Shown here in pieces: positions 7,537 to 14,451 of a DNA stretch of 20,526 nucleotides. The translations under genes and the position numbers were made by a program. How positions within the stretch are numbered: position 1 is the first letter of the stretch; the number at the start of each line of letters is the position of its first letter. The stretch is from Deltaproteobacteria bacterium (GTDB lineage Bacteria; Desulfobacterota; Desulfobacteria; Desulfobacterales; SURF-7): NCBI GenBank assembly GCA_019307665.1, contig JAFDJC010000010.1, forward strand, positions 1-20,526, read 5' to 3'. The notes under the pieces are model-generated. The model ran no database searches. It worked only from the letters and a program-made list of their open reading frames with translations, and had not been told where the DNA came from.

Positions 7537-8286
7537 CTAAATATCTTCCAAAATTCTTTTTGCCCAATCCTTGAACCATTTATTATCACTGTTCTTAATT
7601 ACTTTTTCACAAAGTTTTTTTGCTTCTGCTTCGTATTCATCTCCGCCTTCATCAACTAAGCATTCGGCAAGGTATACCGGTCCATCATCTTTTTTATTGA
7701 ACCATTCTGTTTTTTGATATTCGCGAAAGTATTCAAGGGCTTTGTCATTATCTCTCATTACATAGGGAGGAAGGACATTCCAAAAACGGCCAAGAGCCAG
7801 CATCGGTCCGGCTTCTTCATACATTTTGTCTAGCTTATATGCTGTTTCGAAATTGGTTTGTGTTTTGTCTTTGAGCCCTTCTTTAATAGCACCCCAAATA
7901 CCAACTCCATCTTTATATGTGCCGACACAGGTGCCATACCAGAAATAACCGTGAGGCAGATCAGGCTTCATTTTCATTGCTTTTTCAGCTATTAACATTC
8001 CTTTCTTTCCAACCTCAGTGCATATATCTTCAAAGTTTTCTAAGCCCTGACGTTTCGCCAGTTCCCCACTCCATCGATATGCTCTTGCACATCTCCACAT
8101 AATCTCAAAATTATTTGGATCCGCCTTTAGAGCTTCTTCACAAAGATCGATGGATTTTTTATAATTATCCCGGGTTTTTTTATCATTCAGGTTATCTAAT
8201 GTTGTTGCCAGATCGTCTGCAATCGAAGCAACGGGAATAGCAAAAAGCATAAGAAGAACAAGTAATCCGGACAAACATTTTTTCAT
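7537..8286 (-). CDS. Secreted TPR-repeat protein of unknown role
   Basis: A 249-aa protein with a Sec signal peptide (KK, hydrophobic core about 8-19, A-S-I-A before D24), so it is predicted to be periplasmic. The mature part contains TPR-like helical pairs: YKKSIDLCEEALKADPNN at about 42-59, GMLIAEKAMKMKPDLPHGYFWYG at about 96-118, then ALEYFREYQKTEW and AKKLCEKVI. The GYFWYG motif and overall arrangement recall the TatT/RMDN-like class of TPR proteins, but I cannot assign it firmly. The ribosome binding site is strong (AGGAGG). It is convergent with pyrD and divergent from the duplicated chalcone-isomerase-like genes, which are also secreted. No function is assigned. Confidence 0.8.
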   Translation of the reverse strand: MKKCLSGLLVLLMLFAIPVASIADDLATTLDNLNDKKTRDNYKKSIDLCEEALKADPNNFEIMWRCARAYRWSGELAKRQGLENFEDICTEVGKKGMLIAEKAMKMKPDLPHGYFWYGTCVGTYKDGVGIWGAIKEGLKDKTQTNFETAYKLDKMYEEAGPMLALGRFWNVLPPYVMRDNDKALEYFREYQKTEWFNKKDDGPVYLAECLVDEGGDEYEAEAKKLCEKVIKNSDNKWFKDWAKRILEDI

Positions 8287-8335
8287 AATTAACCTCCTGA
8301 AAAATTAAATTGACAAGAAAAATATTTACATATAA

Positions 8336-8388
8336 AACAACGTTAAAAAGCTTAAACGATGTTAAAAACAATAACCCACTAATGTCAA
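8336..8388 (-). promoter_or_regulatory. Promoter and operator-like palindrome of the TPR gene
   Basis: On the minus strand TTGACA (8383-8388) is followed after 17 nt by TTAACA (8360-8365). An imperfect 28-nt palindrome at 8336-8363 (half-sites aacaacgttaaa and ttaaacgatgtt) overlaps the -10 and start region. This is where a repressor would be expected, but its identity is unknown. Confidence 0.35.
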
Positions 8389-8436
8389 GGGAAAATAAAT
8401 AATTTAAATTTTAAAATGTTTTCTGATTGTTTTAAT

Positions 8437-8582
8437 TAGAGGCTATCTCAAAAATAGAAATATGGTTCAAGGTCGAGGAAAAACCAAAAGACAACCGGAG
8501 GAATATATGTGATATTTCGAGGATTAGCTTCTTGGTTTTGACAATGAGATTGAGATATATAGCATTTTTGTGATAGCTTCTA
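8437..8582. mobile_element. MITE-like element with 20-bp terminal inverted repeats
   Basis: The termini 8437-8456 (tagaggctatctcaaaaata) and 8563-8582 are inverted repeats matching at 17 of 20 positions. The element is about 146 bp, has no coding capacity, and contains internal inverted pieces (aaaaccaa / ttggtttt; gaaatat / atatttc). These are hallmarks of a non-autonomous transposable element, and the ctatctcaaaaa end resembles insertion-sequence termini. TA dinucleotides at the ends may be target-site remnants. No transposase is present. Its right half is repeated at 9401-9471 as part of the tandem duplication. Confidence 0.55.
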
Positions 8583-8595
8583 GTTTCAGTATAGT
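8568..8595 (+). promoter_or_regulatory. Possible promoter using the MITE right end (copy 1)
   Basis: TTGTGA (8568-8573), which lies inside the element's terminal repeat, is followed after 16 nt by TATAGT (8590-8595). The same arrangement is kept in copy 2 (9457-9462 and 9479-9484). The -35 match is modest (4 of 6). Confidence 0.3.
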
Positions 8596-8651
8596 GTCAA
8601 CTTCTGAAACATTCATGCAATTAAGTATTTTTAATTTAAAAGGAGGAAACA

Positions 8652-9221
8652 ATGATTAAAAAACTGTTAATTGTTCTACTGGCTGTTCTTTTAATAGGGT
8701 GTGCGGCCTCGAAGGTTGGAGTTGGGGGGAAAATTTTACCTGAAAAACTTCAGGTGGGTGATACCACTGTTTTTATCAACGGTTCAGGAGTTCGCGTAAA
8801 AGCGTTGGTCATAAAAGTATATGCATGCGGGCTTTATTTGACAAAAAGAATGAATGATCCCCAAAAAATCATGGATGCTGACGAACCGATGGCCATAAGA
8901 ATGCATGTTATTACAAACATGATGGGGTATGATAAACTTGTTGCTGCTTTAAAAGCAGGCTTTGAAAAGTCCACCAAGGGAAATATCGGTCCGATAAAAG
9001 CTAAAATTAACAAATATATCGTAGCCCATAAAGGGGATGTTAAAGAAGATAAAATATTTCAGTATGAATATGTTCCGGGAGAGGGCACAAGTGTCATCAT
9101 CGACGGTAGAAAGGCGATAACTGTAGCAGGGCTTGATTTTAAAAAGGCTGTCTTCGGTATATGGCTTTGTGATGAGCCTGCTGATGCAGCCCTAAAGGAA
9201 CGCCTGCTTGGTAATGAATAA
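8652..9221 (+). CDS. Chalcone-isomerase-like lipoprotein (paralogue 1)
   Basis: A 189-aa secreted protein of the bacterial chalcone-isomerase-like family (CHI fold, Chalcone_3 type). Family features are the NGSGVRVKALVIKVYACGLYL strand near residues 43-63, the RMHVI segment near 83-87, and the C-terminal GTSVIIDG / AVFGIWLCDEP. Bacterial members are mostly uncharacterised, and flavonoid isomerisation should not be assumed. The N-terminus is a lipoprotein signal: KK, a hydrophobic core, and lipobox L-I-G-C with C17 as the lipidation site; +2 is Ala, so outer-membrane sorting is likely by the E. coli rule. A strong AAGGAGG site precedes ATG. It is about 85% identical to the next gene, with changes clustered at the signal cleavage region. 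Confidence 0.8.
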   Translation: MIKKLLIVLLAVLLIGCAASKVGVGGKILPEKLQVGDTTVFINGSGVRVKALVIKVYACGLYLTKRMNDPQKIMDADEPMAIRMHVITNMMGYDKLVAALKAGFEKSTKGNIGPIKAKINKYIVAHKGDVKEDKIFQYEYVPGEGTSVIIDGRKAITVAGLDFKKAVFGIWLCDEPADAALKERLLGNE

Positions 9222-9250
9222 TAAGCTGTAGTCTTATAAGGACTTTATTA

Positions 9251-9288
9251 ATAAAGGCTGAAGGGGAATATATCTCTTCAGCCTTTAT
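9251..9288. terminator. Bidirectional hairpin terminator after paralogue 1
   Basis: A perfect 13-bp stem, ataaaggctgaag (9251-9263) with cttcagcctttat (9276-9288), and a 12-nt loop, followed by gtttta. It is the duplicate of the hairpin at 10131-10170. Confidence 0.75.
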
Positions 9289-9294
9289 GTTTTA

Positions 9295-9399
9295 TTACAA
9301 CACTTCGGACGCAGTATAAGGATGTGCCTTTAGAAATTCCAGTCTGTTTAATCCGTTTATGTATGCCCTGGCACTTGCAGTAATGATATCTGCGTCCGT
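9295..9399 (-). pseudogene. Stranded 3' fragment of leuA
   Basis: This 105-nt stretch is the last 34 codons plus stop of leuA, on the minus strand, matching 10176-10280 with six substitutions by my count. It is still in frame and would end SEVL instead of SEAL. It has no 5' part, start codon or ribosome binding site, so it is a non-functional by-product of the tandem duplication. It shows that the duplicated unit ended inside leuA, next to the chalcone-isomerase-like gene. Confidence 0.9.
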
Positions 9400-9456
9400 T
9401 ATATTTCGAGGATTAGCTTTTTGGTTTTGACAATGAGATTGAGATATATAGCATTT

Positions 9457-9484
9457 TTGTGATAGCTTCTAGTTTCAGTATAGT
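9457..9484 (+). promoter_or_regulatory. Possible promoter of paralogue 2 (copy of that at 8568)
   Basis: TTGTGA and TATAGT with 16-nt spacing, duplicated exactly from copy 1. Both paralogues therefore probably share the same basal expression, unless downstream leader differences matter (for example copy 2's run of t before the ribosome binding site). Confidence 0.3.
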
Positions 9485-9536
9485 GTCAACTTTTGAAACG
9501 TTCATGTATTTTTTTTTAATTTAAAAGGAGGAAAGA

Positions 9537-10109
9537 ATGATTAAAAAATTGTTAATTGTTTTACTGGCTGTTCTTTTTATAGCACCTGTGGCCTCGGCCG
9601 TTGAAGTCGGGGGCAAAAATTTACCTGAAAAACTTCAGATGGGTGATACCACTGTTTTTATCAACGGTTCAGGAATTCGCATGAAAGCATGGATCATAAA
9701 AGTATATGCATGTGGGCTTTATTTGACAAAAAAAATGAATGATCCTCAAAAAATCATGGATGCTGATGAACCGATGGCAATCAGAATGCATGTTATTTCA
9801 GGCCTTATGAGTTATGATAAACTTGTTGCTGCTTTAAGAGAAGGTTTTGAAAAGGCCACCAAGGGAAATATCGGTCCGATCAAAGCTAAGATTGACAAAT
9901 ATATCGCGGCTCATAAAGGGGAAGTTAAGGAAGATAAATTATATCAGTATGAATATGTTCCGGGAGAGGGCACAAGTGTAGTCATTGACGGTAGAAAGGC
10001 GATAACCGTAGAGGGTCTTGATTTTAAAAAGGCTGTCTTTGGTATATGGCTATGTGACGAGCCTGCTGATGCAGACCTAAAGGAACGCCTGATCGGTAAT
10101 GAAGAATAA
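9537..10109 (+). CDS. Chalcone-isomerase-like periplasmic protein (paralogue 2)
   Basis: A 190-aa paralogue of the preceding gene with the same CHI-like domain and strong AAGGAGG site. The signal differs: instead of a lipobox Cys it has A-P-V at 16-18 and a classic A-S-A (19-21) type I signal peptidase site before V22, so the mature protein should be a soluble periplasmic form. Between the two copies, residues 14-23 hold six of about 29 differences. Most other changes are conservative, and the core motifs NGSG, KVYACGLYLTK, VPGEGTSV and FGIWLCDEP are unchanged, suggesting both are functional. It ends 66 nt before the leuA stop, with a shared terminator between. The substrate or ligand is unknown; fatty-acid binding, known for some CHI-fold proteins, is only a possibility. 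Confidence 0.82.
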   Translation: MIKKLLIVLLAVLFIAPVASAVEVGGKNLPEKLQMGDTTVFINGSGIRMKAWIIKVYACGLYLTKKMNDPQKIMDADEPMAIRMHVISGLMSYDKLVAALREGFEKATKGNIGPIKAKIDKYIAAHKGEVKEDKLYQYEYVPGEGTSVVIDGRKAITVEGLDFKKAVFGIWLCDEPADADLKERLIGNEE

Positions 10110-10130
10110 GCTGTAGTCTACGGGTTTATT

Positions 10131-10170
10131 CATAAAGGCTGAAGGGAAATATATCTCTTCAGCCTTTATG
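10131..10170. terminator. Bidirectional terminator between paralogue 2 and leuA
   Basis: A 14-bp perfect stem (10131-10144 / 10157-10170) with a 12-nt loop, then tttta on the plus side. It lies between two convergent stop codons and would end both the chalcone-isomerase-like transcript and the ilv-leu operon. Confidence 0.8.
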
Positions 10171-10175
10171 TTTTA

Positions 10176-11714
10176 TTACAGCGCTTCGGACGCTGTATAA
10201 GGATGTGCCTTTAGAAATTCCAGTCTGTTCAACCCGTTTATGTATGCCCTGGCACTTGCAGTAATAATATCTGCGTCCGTGCCCCGCCCCAGCGAAAGCA
10301 GACCATCTTCTCTTAAACGAACTGTAACTTCTCCCTGGGCGTCTGTGCCGCCTGATATTGCGCTTACCGAGAAGCGTAAAAGTTCTGACTCTGTTCCGGT
10401 AAGCTTTGCAATGGCATTAAAGGCAGCATCAATGGGACCGTTTCCAAAGGCTGACCCTTCATGAGGCCTTTCGTTTATACGTATGGTAACGCTGGCAATT
10501 GGTTTGACAGATGTCCCGCTGGATACATGAATATATTCGAGGCTGAAAACATCAGTGGTTCTTAAAACTCCTTCGGTGGCAAGCGCTTCTAAATCTTCGT
10601 CTAGAACATGTTTTTTCTTGTCCGCAAGTTCCTTGAATTTAGTGAATACAAGTTGCAGCTCGTCATCTGAAAGATTGAAACCCAGTTCTTTTAAACGGGA
10701 TCGGAGCGCGTGTCTTCCGGAATGTTTGCCCATAACAAGTTTGTTACTTGAAATCCCTACGGTTTCGGGTTGCATGATTTCATATGTCATGGGGTTCTTA
10801 AGAACGCCGTCCTGATGTATACCGGCTTCATGGGCAAATGCATTGGCACCGACAATAGCTTTGTTCGGCTGCACCATAATACCTGTTATCATGCTTACAA
10901 GGCGACTTGTCGGGTGGATCAGAGTCGTCTCGATATCTGTTGACACGGGAATACAGCCCGGGCGGGTTTTTAAGGTCATCACAACTTCTTCAAGTGAAGT
11001 GTTTCCGGCTCTTTCACCGATGCCGTTTATTGTAACTTCAGCCTGTCTTGCTCCGGCATTTATTGCAGCAAGGGTATTGGCAGTGGCAAGACCTAGATCA
11101 TTATGACAGTGAACACTAAGAACAGCTTTGTCTATATTTGACGTGTTTTTTATAACATGTCGTACAAGTTTTTCAAATTCATCGGGTATTGCATAGCCCA
11201 CTGTATCCGGAAGGTTGACAACAGTAGCTCCTGAAGCGATTGCCGCTTCAAATATTCTGCATAAAAAATCAGGGTCGCTTCGTGAACCGTCCTCTGCGGA
11301 AAATTCAACGCTTTCGGTTAAAGACTTGGCGTATTTTACACCATTGATAGCGTTTTCAATAACCTGTTCACGACTCATGTTGAGTTTGTATTTCATGTGT
11401 ATGTCTGAAGTCGCAATAAACGTATGGATCCTTGGTTTTTCCGCTTTTGAAATCGCTTGCCACGCCTTATCGATATCAGCCATGGATGTCCTTGCAAGGG
11501 CGGCAACTTCGGCATCTTTGATTTCTTCTGCGATCTTTGAAACAGCTTCAAAATCGCCTTGCGAGGCAGCAGGAAAACCTGCTTCCATGACATCGACACC
11601 GAGCTTTTCAAGTTGGCTTGCAATTCTTAATTTTTCAGCAGTATTCATGCTGGCACCCGGTGATTGTTCACCGTCTCTTAAAGTTGTGTCAAAAATTAAC
11701 AGTTTGTCGCTCAT
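10176..11714 (-). CDS. leuA: 2-isopropylmalate synthase
   Basis: Condenses acetyl-CoA with 2-ketoisovalerate, the first committed step of leucine synthesis. The protein is 512 aa. The TIM-barrel HMGL-like domain is at about 5-270, with R13/D14 in TLRDGEQSPG and metal ligands D14, H202 and H204 (HCHNDLGLA) and N238 (GERAGNTS), the same numbers as E. coli LeuA. A linker follows, then the C-terminal leucine-feedback domain at about 390-512 (GTSVKPIASVTIR, GNGPIDAAF). GGAG precedes ATG at good spacing. It is the last gene of the operon, and its substrate comes from the IlvBN/IlvC/IlvD steps encoded upstream. leuCDB are not in the window. Its 3' end is duplicated at 9295-9399. Confidence 0.95.
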   Translation of the reverse strand: MSDKLLIFDTTLRDGEQSPGASMNTAEKLRIASQLEKLGVDVMEAGFPAASQGDFEAVSKIAEEIKDAEVAALARTSMADIDKAWQAISKAEKPRIHTFIATSDIHMKYKLNMSREQVIENAINGVKYAKSLTESVEFSAEDGSRSDPDFLCRIFEAAIASGATVVNLPDTVGYAIPDEFEKLVRHVIKNTSNIDKAVLSVHCHNDLGLATANTLAAINAGARQAEVTINGIGERAGNTSLEEVVMTLKTRPGCIPVSTDIETTLIHPTSRLVSMITGIMVQPNKAIVGANAFAHEAGIHQDGVLKNPMTYEIMQPETVGISSNKLVMGKHSGRHALRSRLKELGFNLSDDELQLVFTKFKELADKKKHVLDEDLEALATEGVLRTTDVFSLEYIHVSSGTSVKPIASVTIRINERPHEGSAFGNGPIDAAFNAIAKLTGTESELLRFSVSAISGGTDAQGEVTVRLREDGLLSLGRGTDADIITASARAYINGLNRLEFLKAHPYTASEAL

Positions 11715-11734
11715 AATTATACTCCGAATCCGGT

Positions 11735-13363
11735 TTATTCGTTTGAGATTTTGAAATGAAAGCTGTCTGTCAATGCTTGCCAGCTTGCATCAATAATATC
11801 TTCGGAAACGCCTACAGTACTCCATATCTTATCTTCATCCCTGGACTCAATTAAAACTCTTACTTTTGCTGATGTGCCGTCACGTCCATCGATGACACGA
11901 ACCTTGAAGTCAACAAGGTGCATAAGATCAAGTGAAGGATAAAAACTTGTAAGCGCTTTTCTCAGGGCATTGTCAAGGGCGCTGACAGGTCCGTGTCCTT
12001 CTGCAGCAGTAATTTCATCTTTTCCGTCTACTGAAATTTTTATCATTGCATGAGAGTGACAGGGGCGATCTGCATTTTTCTCGACTGTTACACGGAAAGA
12101 TTTCAACTCAAAGCTCGGACTAAACTGATTCGTAAATTTTTCTATTAAAATATGTAAGGAACCGTCTGCTGCATCGAACTGGTATCCTTCCTGTTCAAGA
12201 CGTTTTACTTCGGTTACTATTTCCTGTGTATTAAATTCGTCGGATGTCAGATCGATGCCGAGCTCCTTTGCCTTATATTCAACATTGCTCTTTCCGGAAA
12301 GATCTGATACCAGTACACGCTGCTTGTTTCCAACCATTTCAGGGCAGATATGTTCATATGCCAAGGGTGTTTTTGCGATAGCGCTCACATGAATTCCACC
12401 CTTGTGGGCAAAAGCGCTCCTGCCCACAAAAGGTCTTGTATTTGAAGGCGTCATATTTGCTCTTTCACTTACAAACCGCGAAAGTTTGCGCAGTTTTTTC
12501 AGGTTTTCATCTGAAATGCAGTCATACTTCATTTTAAGCTTGAGAACAGGAATGATAGATGTCAGGTCTGCATTGCCGCATCTCTCTCCATATCCGTTTA
12601 TAGTACCCTGTACCATAACAGCCCCTTCCCGGACAGCGGATATGGAGTTTGCAAGAGCAAGCCCGCAATCGTTGTGGGTATGAATGCCGATTTTAACAGA
12701 ATGCTTATCAAACTTTTCATTAAGCGTTTTCATTACATCCTGTGTTATTCTTTCAATGTCAAAGGGGAGGGTGCCTCCGTTTGTGTCGCAGAGAACAAGA
12801 GTGTCGGCACCACCTTCAAAGGCAGTTGTCAGTGTTTTTAACGCATACTGCCTGTCGGCGAAATAGCCGTCAAAAAAATGTTCGGCATCATAAATAACTT
12901 TTCGTCCATTTTCTTTTAACCAGAAAACACTATCATGGATCATTGCAATGTTTTCTTCAAGGGAGTTATTCATTACCTCCTTTACATGAAGATCCCAGGT
13001 TTTGCCGAATATGGTCACAACCCCTGTTTCACTTTCAAGAAGAGCTTTAAGGTTATCATCCTTTTTAGCTGAAATTCCAGGTTTTCTTGTCGCGCTAAAA
13101 GCAGTCAGTTCTGCATTCTTAAACTTGGTTTTTTTGGCGAGTTTAAAGAACTGCAAGTCCCTGGGATTTGAACCCGGCCATCCACCCTCAATAAAGTGAA
13201 TACCGATGTCATCAAGCCGCTGGGATATCCTGAGCTTGTCTTCAACGGTAAAGCTGATATTTTCACCCTGGGTACCATCCCTCAACGTCGTGTCATATAA
13301 AAGAATCTGATCCATAGTCTGATCCATAGCTTGGTCCATAGCTTGGTCCATAGTTTGGTCCAT
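11735..13363 (-). CDS. cimA: (R)-citramalate synthase
   Basis: Condenses acetyl-CoA with pyruvate to citramalate, giving 2-ketobutyrate for isoleucine without threonine deaminase. The protein is 542 aa as read from the first ATG. The LeuA-like TIM barrel has R28/D29 in LYDTTLRDGTQGEN, H228/H230 in HTHNDCGLA and N264 in GERCGNAD. The long spacing and FIEGGWPGSNP segment fit the CimA branch rather than LeuA. The C-terminal allosteric domain follows (GHGPVSALDNAL, near 460). The first 16 residues are four MDQ[T/A] repeats before the family-typical start MDQILLYDTTLRDG, so true initiation could be at 13363 or at any of four later in-frame ATGs; from 13315 it is 526 aa. It starts 8 nt after the ilvC stop, so translational coupling is likely. 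Confidence 0.92.
   Translation of the reverse strand: MDQTMDQAMDQAMDQTMDQILLYDTTLRDGTQGENISFTVEDKLRISQRLDDIGIHFIEGGWPGSNPRDLQFFKLAKKTKFKNAELTAFSATRKPGISAKKDDNLKALLESETGVVTIFGKTWDLHVKEVMNNSLEENIAMIHDSVFWLKENGRKVIYDAEHFFDGYFADRQYALKTLTTAFEGGADTLVLCDTNGGTLPFDIERITQDVMKTLNEKFDKHSVKIGIHTHNDCGLALANSISAVREGAVMVQGTINGYGERCGNADLTSIIPVLKLKMKYDCISDENLKKLRKLSRFVSERANMTPSNTRPFVGRSAFAHKGGIHVSAIAKTPLAYEHICPEMVGNKQRVLVSDLSGKSNVEYKAKELGIDLTSDEFNTQEIVTEVKRLEQEGYQFDAADGSLHILIEKFTNQFSPSFELKSFRVTVEKNADRPCHSHAMIKISVDGKDEITAAEGHGPVSALDNALRKALTSFYPSLDLMHLVDFKVRVIDGRDGTSAKVRVLIESRDEDKIWSTVGVSEDIIDASWQALTDSFHFKISNE
13316..13363 (-). repeat. 12-bp tandem repeat of the cimA start codon region
   Basis: Four in-frame 12-nt units of the form ATGGA[C/T]CA[A/G][A/G]CT, followed by a fifth near-copy at the canonical start (13313-13315 is that ATG). 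The two middle units are identical. Each unit carries an ATG, so gains or losses keep the frame but change the number of possible start codons and their distance from the ribosome binding region at the end of ilvC. Confidence 0.9.
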
Positions 13364-13371
13364 GTTATTAT

Positions 13372-14418
13372 TTACCTGTTTTCAGGCCTGAGTGATCTTA
13401 CAGCAGCCCCTGCCTTCCACATTTCAGAGTTTTTTATAGTATCGAGTTCTTTTTGAAGTTTTTCCCTGTAATCAGGGGCACTGTTTGCTGAAAGAACCCT
13501 TTCGGTCTCCTTGCCGTTTTTTACACGATCATAAAGATCTTCAAAAACAGGAGCAACAGCATCACGGAACTTAGGTGCCCAGTCAAGGGCTCCTCGCTGG
13601 GCAGTTGTACTGCAGTTTGCAAACATCCAGTCCATTCCGTTTTCAGCAACAAGACGGATAAGACTCTGGGTCAGCTCTTCTACTGTTTCATTAAAAGCCT
13701 CGCTTGGTGAGTGACCGTTTTTTCGAAGTATATTGTACTGTGCTTCCATTGTGCCGGCCAGACATCCCATTAGAACACCGAGCTCTCCTGTCAGGTCACT
13801 GTACACTTCTTTCTCGAAGGTTGTAGGGAAGAGGTAGCCTGACCCAATGGCGATACCGAGTGCAAGGGTTCTTTCTTTTGCCCTACCGGTAAAATCCTGG
13901 TGTACGGCATAACTTGAATTGATCCCGCTTCCGTCAAGAAAATTTCTTCGCACATTTGTTCCTGACCCTTTGGGCGCAACAAGAATTACATCCACGTTAT
14001 TCGGTGGGATGATGCTGGTCTGTTCCTTATAGACAATCGAAAAACCATGTGAAAAATAGAGCGCATCTCCTTCATTCAGACACTCTTTTACTATGGGCCA
14101 TGTTGCAACCTGGCCGGCATCTGACATCAGAACTTTGATAATAGTACCTTTTTGGGCAGCCTCTTTAATGGGAAAAAGGGTTGTACCTGGAATAAAACCG
14201 TCTGAAACAGCCTTGTCCCAGTATTCATCGCCTTCAAGCTGACCGATGATAACGTCAAAACCATTATCCTTTAAATTAAGTGCCTGGGCTGGTCCCTGTA
14301 CACCGTATCCCAGTACAACGATGGTTTCATCTTTTAATACTTCTTTTGCTTTATCCAGAGAAAATTCCTCTGATGTTACAACGTCTTCTACTGTTCCTCC
14401 AAAATCTATGCTTGGCAT
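13372..14418 (-). CDS. ilvC: Ketol-acid reductoisomerase, fungal/Bacteroidetes type, acidic cofactor loop
   Basis: Isomerises and reduces acetolactate and acetohydroxybutyrate for valine/leucine and isoleucine. The protein is 348 aa. The Rossmann motif GYGVQG is at residues 37-42. The knotted C-terminal domain has metal/acid ligands D208 and E212 (SDLTGE), E244 and E248 (FNETVEE) and S270. H124 and K150 are present. Segments such as YFSHGF, VILVAPKGSGT, NGHSPSEAFNETVEE, CSTTAQRGALDW and the C-terminal RSLRPEN resemble fungal Ilv5 and Bacteroidetes enzymes more than standard short bacterial KARI. The beta2-alphaB loop after strand 2 reads QLEGDEYW (60-67), lacking the Arg/Lys/Ser that usually hold the NADPH 2'-phosphate; this predicts NADH preference. 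Strong AAGGAG site; 33 nt from ilvN. Confidence 0.93.
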   Translation of the reverse strand: MPSIDFGGTVEDVVTSEEFSLDKAKEVLKDETIVVLGYGVQGPAQALNLKDNGFDVIIGQLEGDEYWDKAVSDGFIPGTTLFPIKEAAQKGTIIKVLMSDAGQVATWPIVKECLNEGDALYFSHGFSIVYKEQTSIIPPNNVDVILVAPKGSGTNVRRNFLDGSGINSSYAVHQDFTGRAKERTLALGIAIGSGYLFPTTFEKEVYSDLTGELGVLMGCLAGTMEAQYNILRKNGHSPSEAFNETVEELTQSLIRLVAENGMDWMFANCSTTAQRGALDWAPKFRDAVAPVFEDLYDRVKNGKETERVLSANSAPDYREKLQKELDTIKNSEMWKAGAAVRSLRPENR

Positions 14419-14451
14419 GATCTACTCCTTTTAGATATTATGATTTAATAT

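Larger units (their letters stand above)
8512..9400. repeat. Tandem duplication, copy 1 (about 0.89 kb)
   Basis: Copy 1 of a direct tandem repeat with its partner at 9401-10280. In order it holds the right half of the MITE-like element, the first chalcone-isomerase-like gene, the hairpin terminator, and the antisense 3' end of leuA. Order, spacing and orientation match copy 2 throughout. The join is at 9399-9401, where leuA sequence (ctgcgtccgt) runs straight into MITE sequence (atatttcgag). Confidence 0.9.
9401..10280. repeat. Tandem duplication, copy 2 (about 0.88 kb)
   Basis: Copy 2 holds the right half of the MITE-like element (9401-9471), the second chalcone-isomerase-like gene, the hairpin terminator and the true 3' end of leuA. 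Because leuA continues intact beyond 10280, the original locus had one unit. The duplication inserted a copy without breaking leuA. Confidence 0.9.

Noticed and set aside
11215..11754. 179-aa plus-strand frame across leuA
   Set aside because: It is antisense to a strongly conserved gene, with composition typical of a shadow frame and no ribosome binding site.
13316..13363. CRISPR or other spacer array at the tandem repeat
   Set aside because: The units are contiguous 12-mers with no spacers and lie in frame inside cimA.
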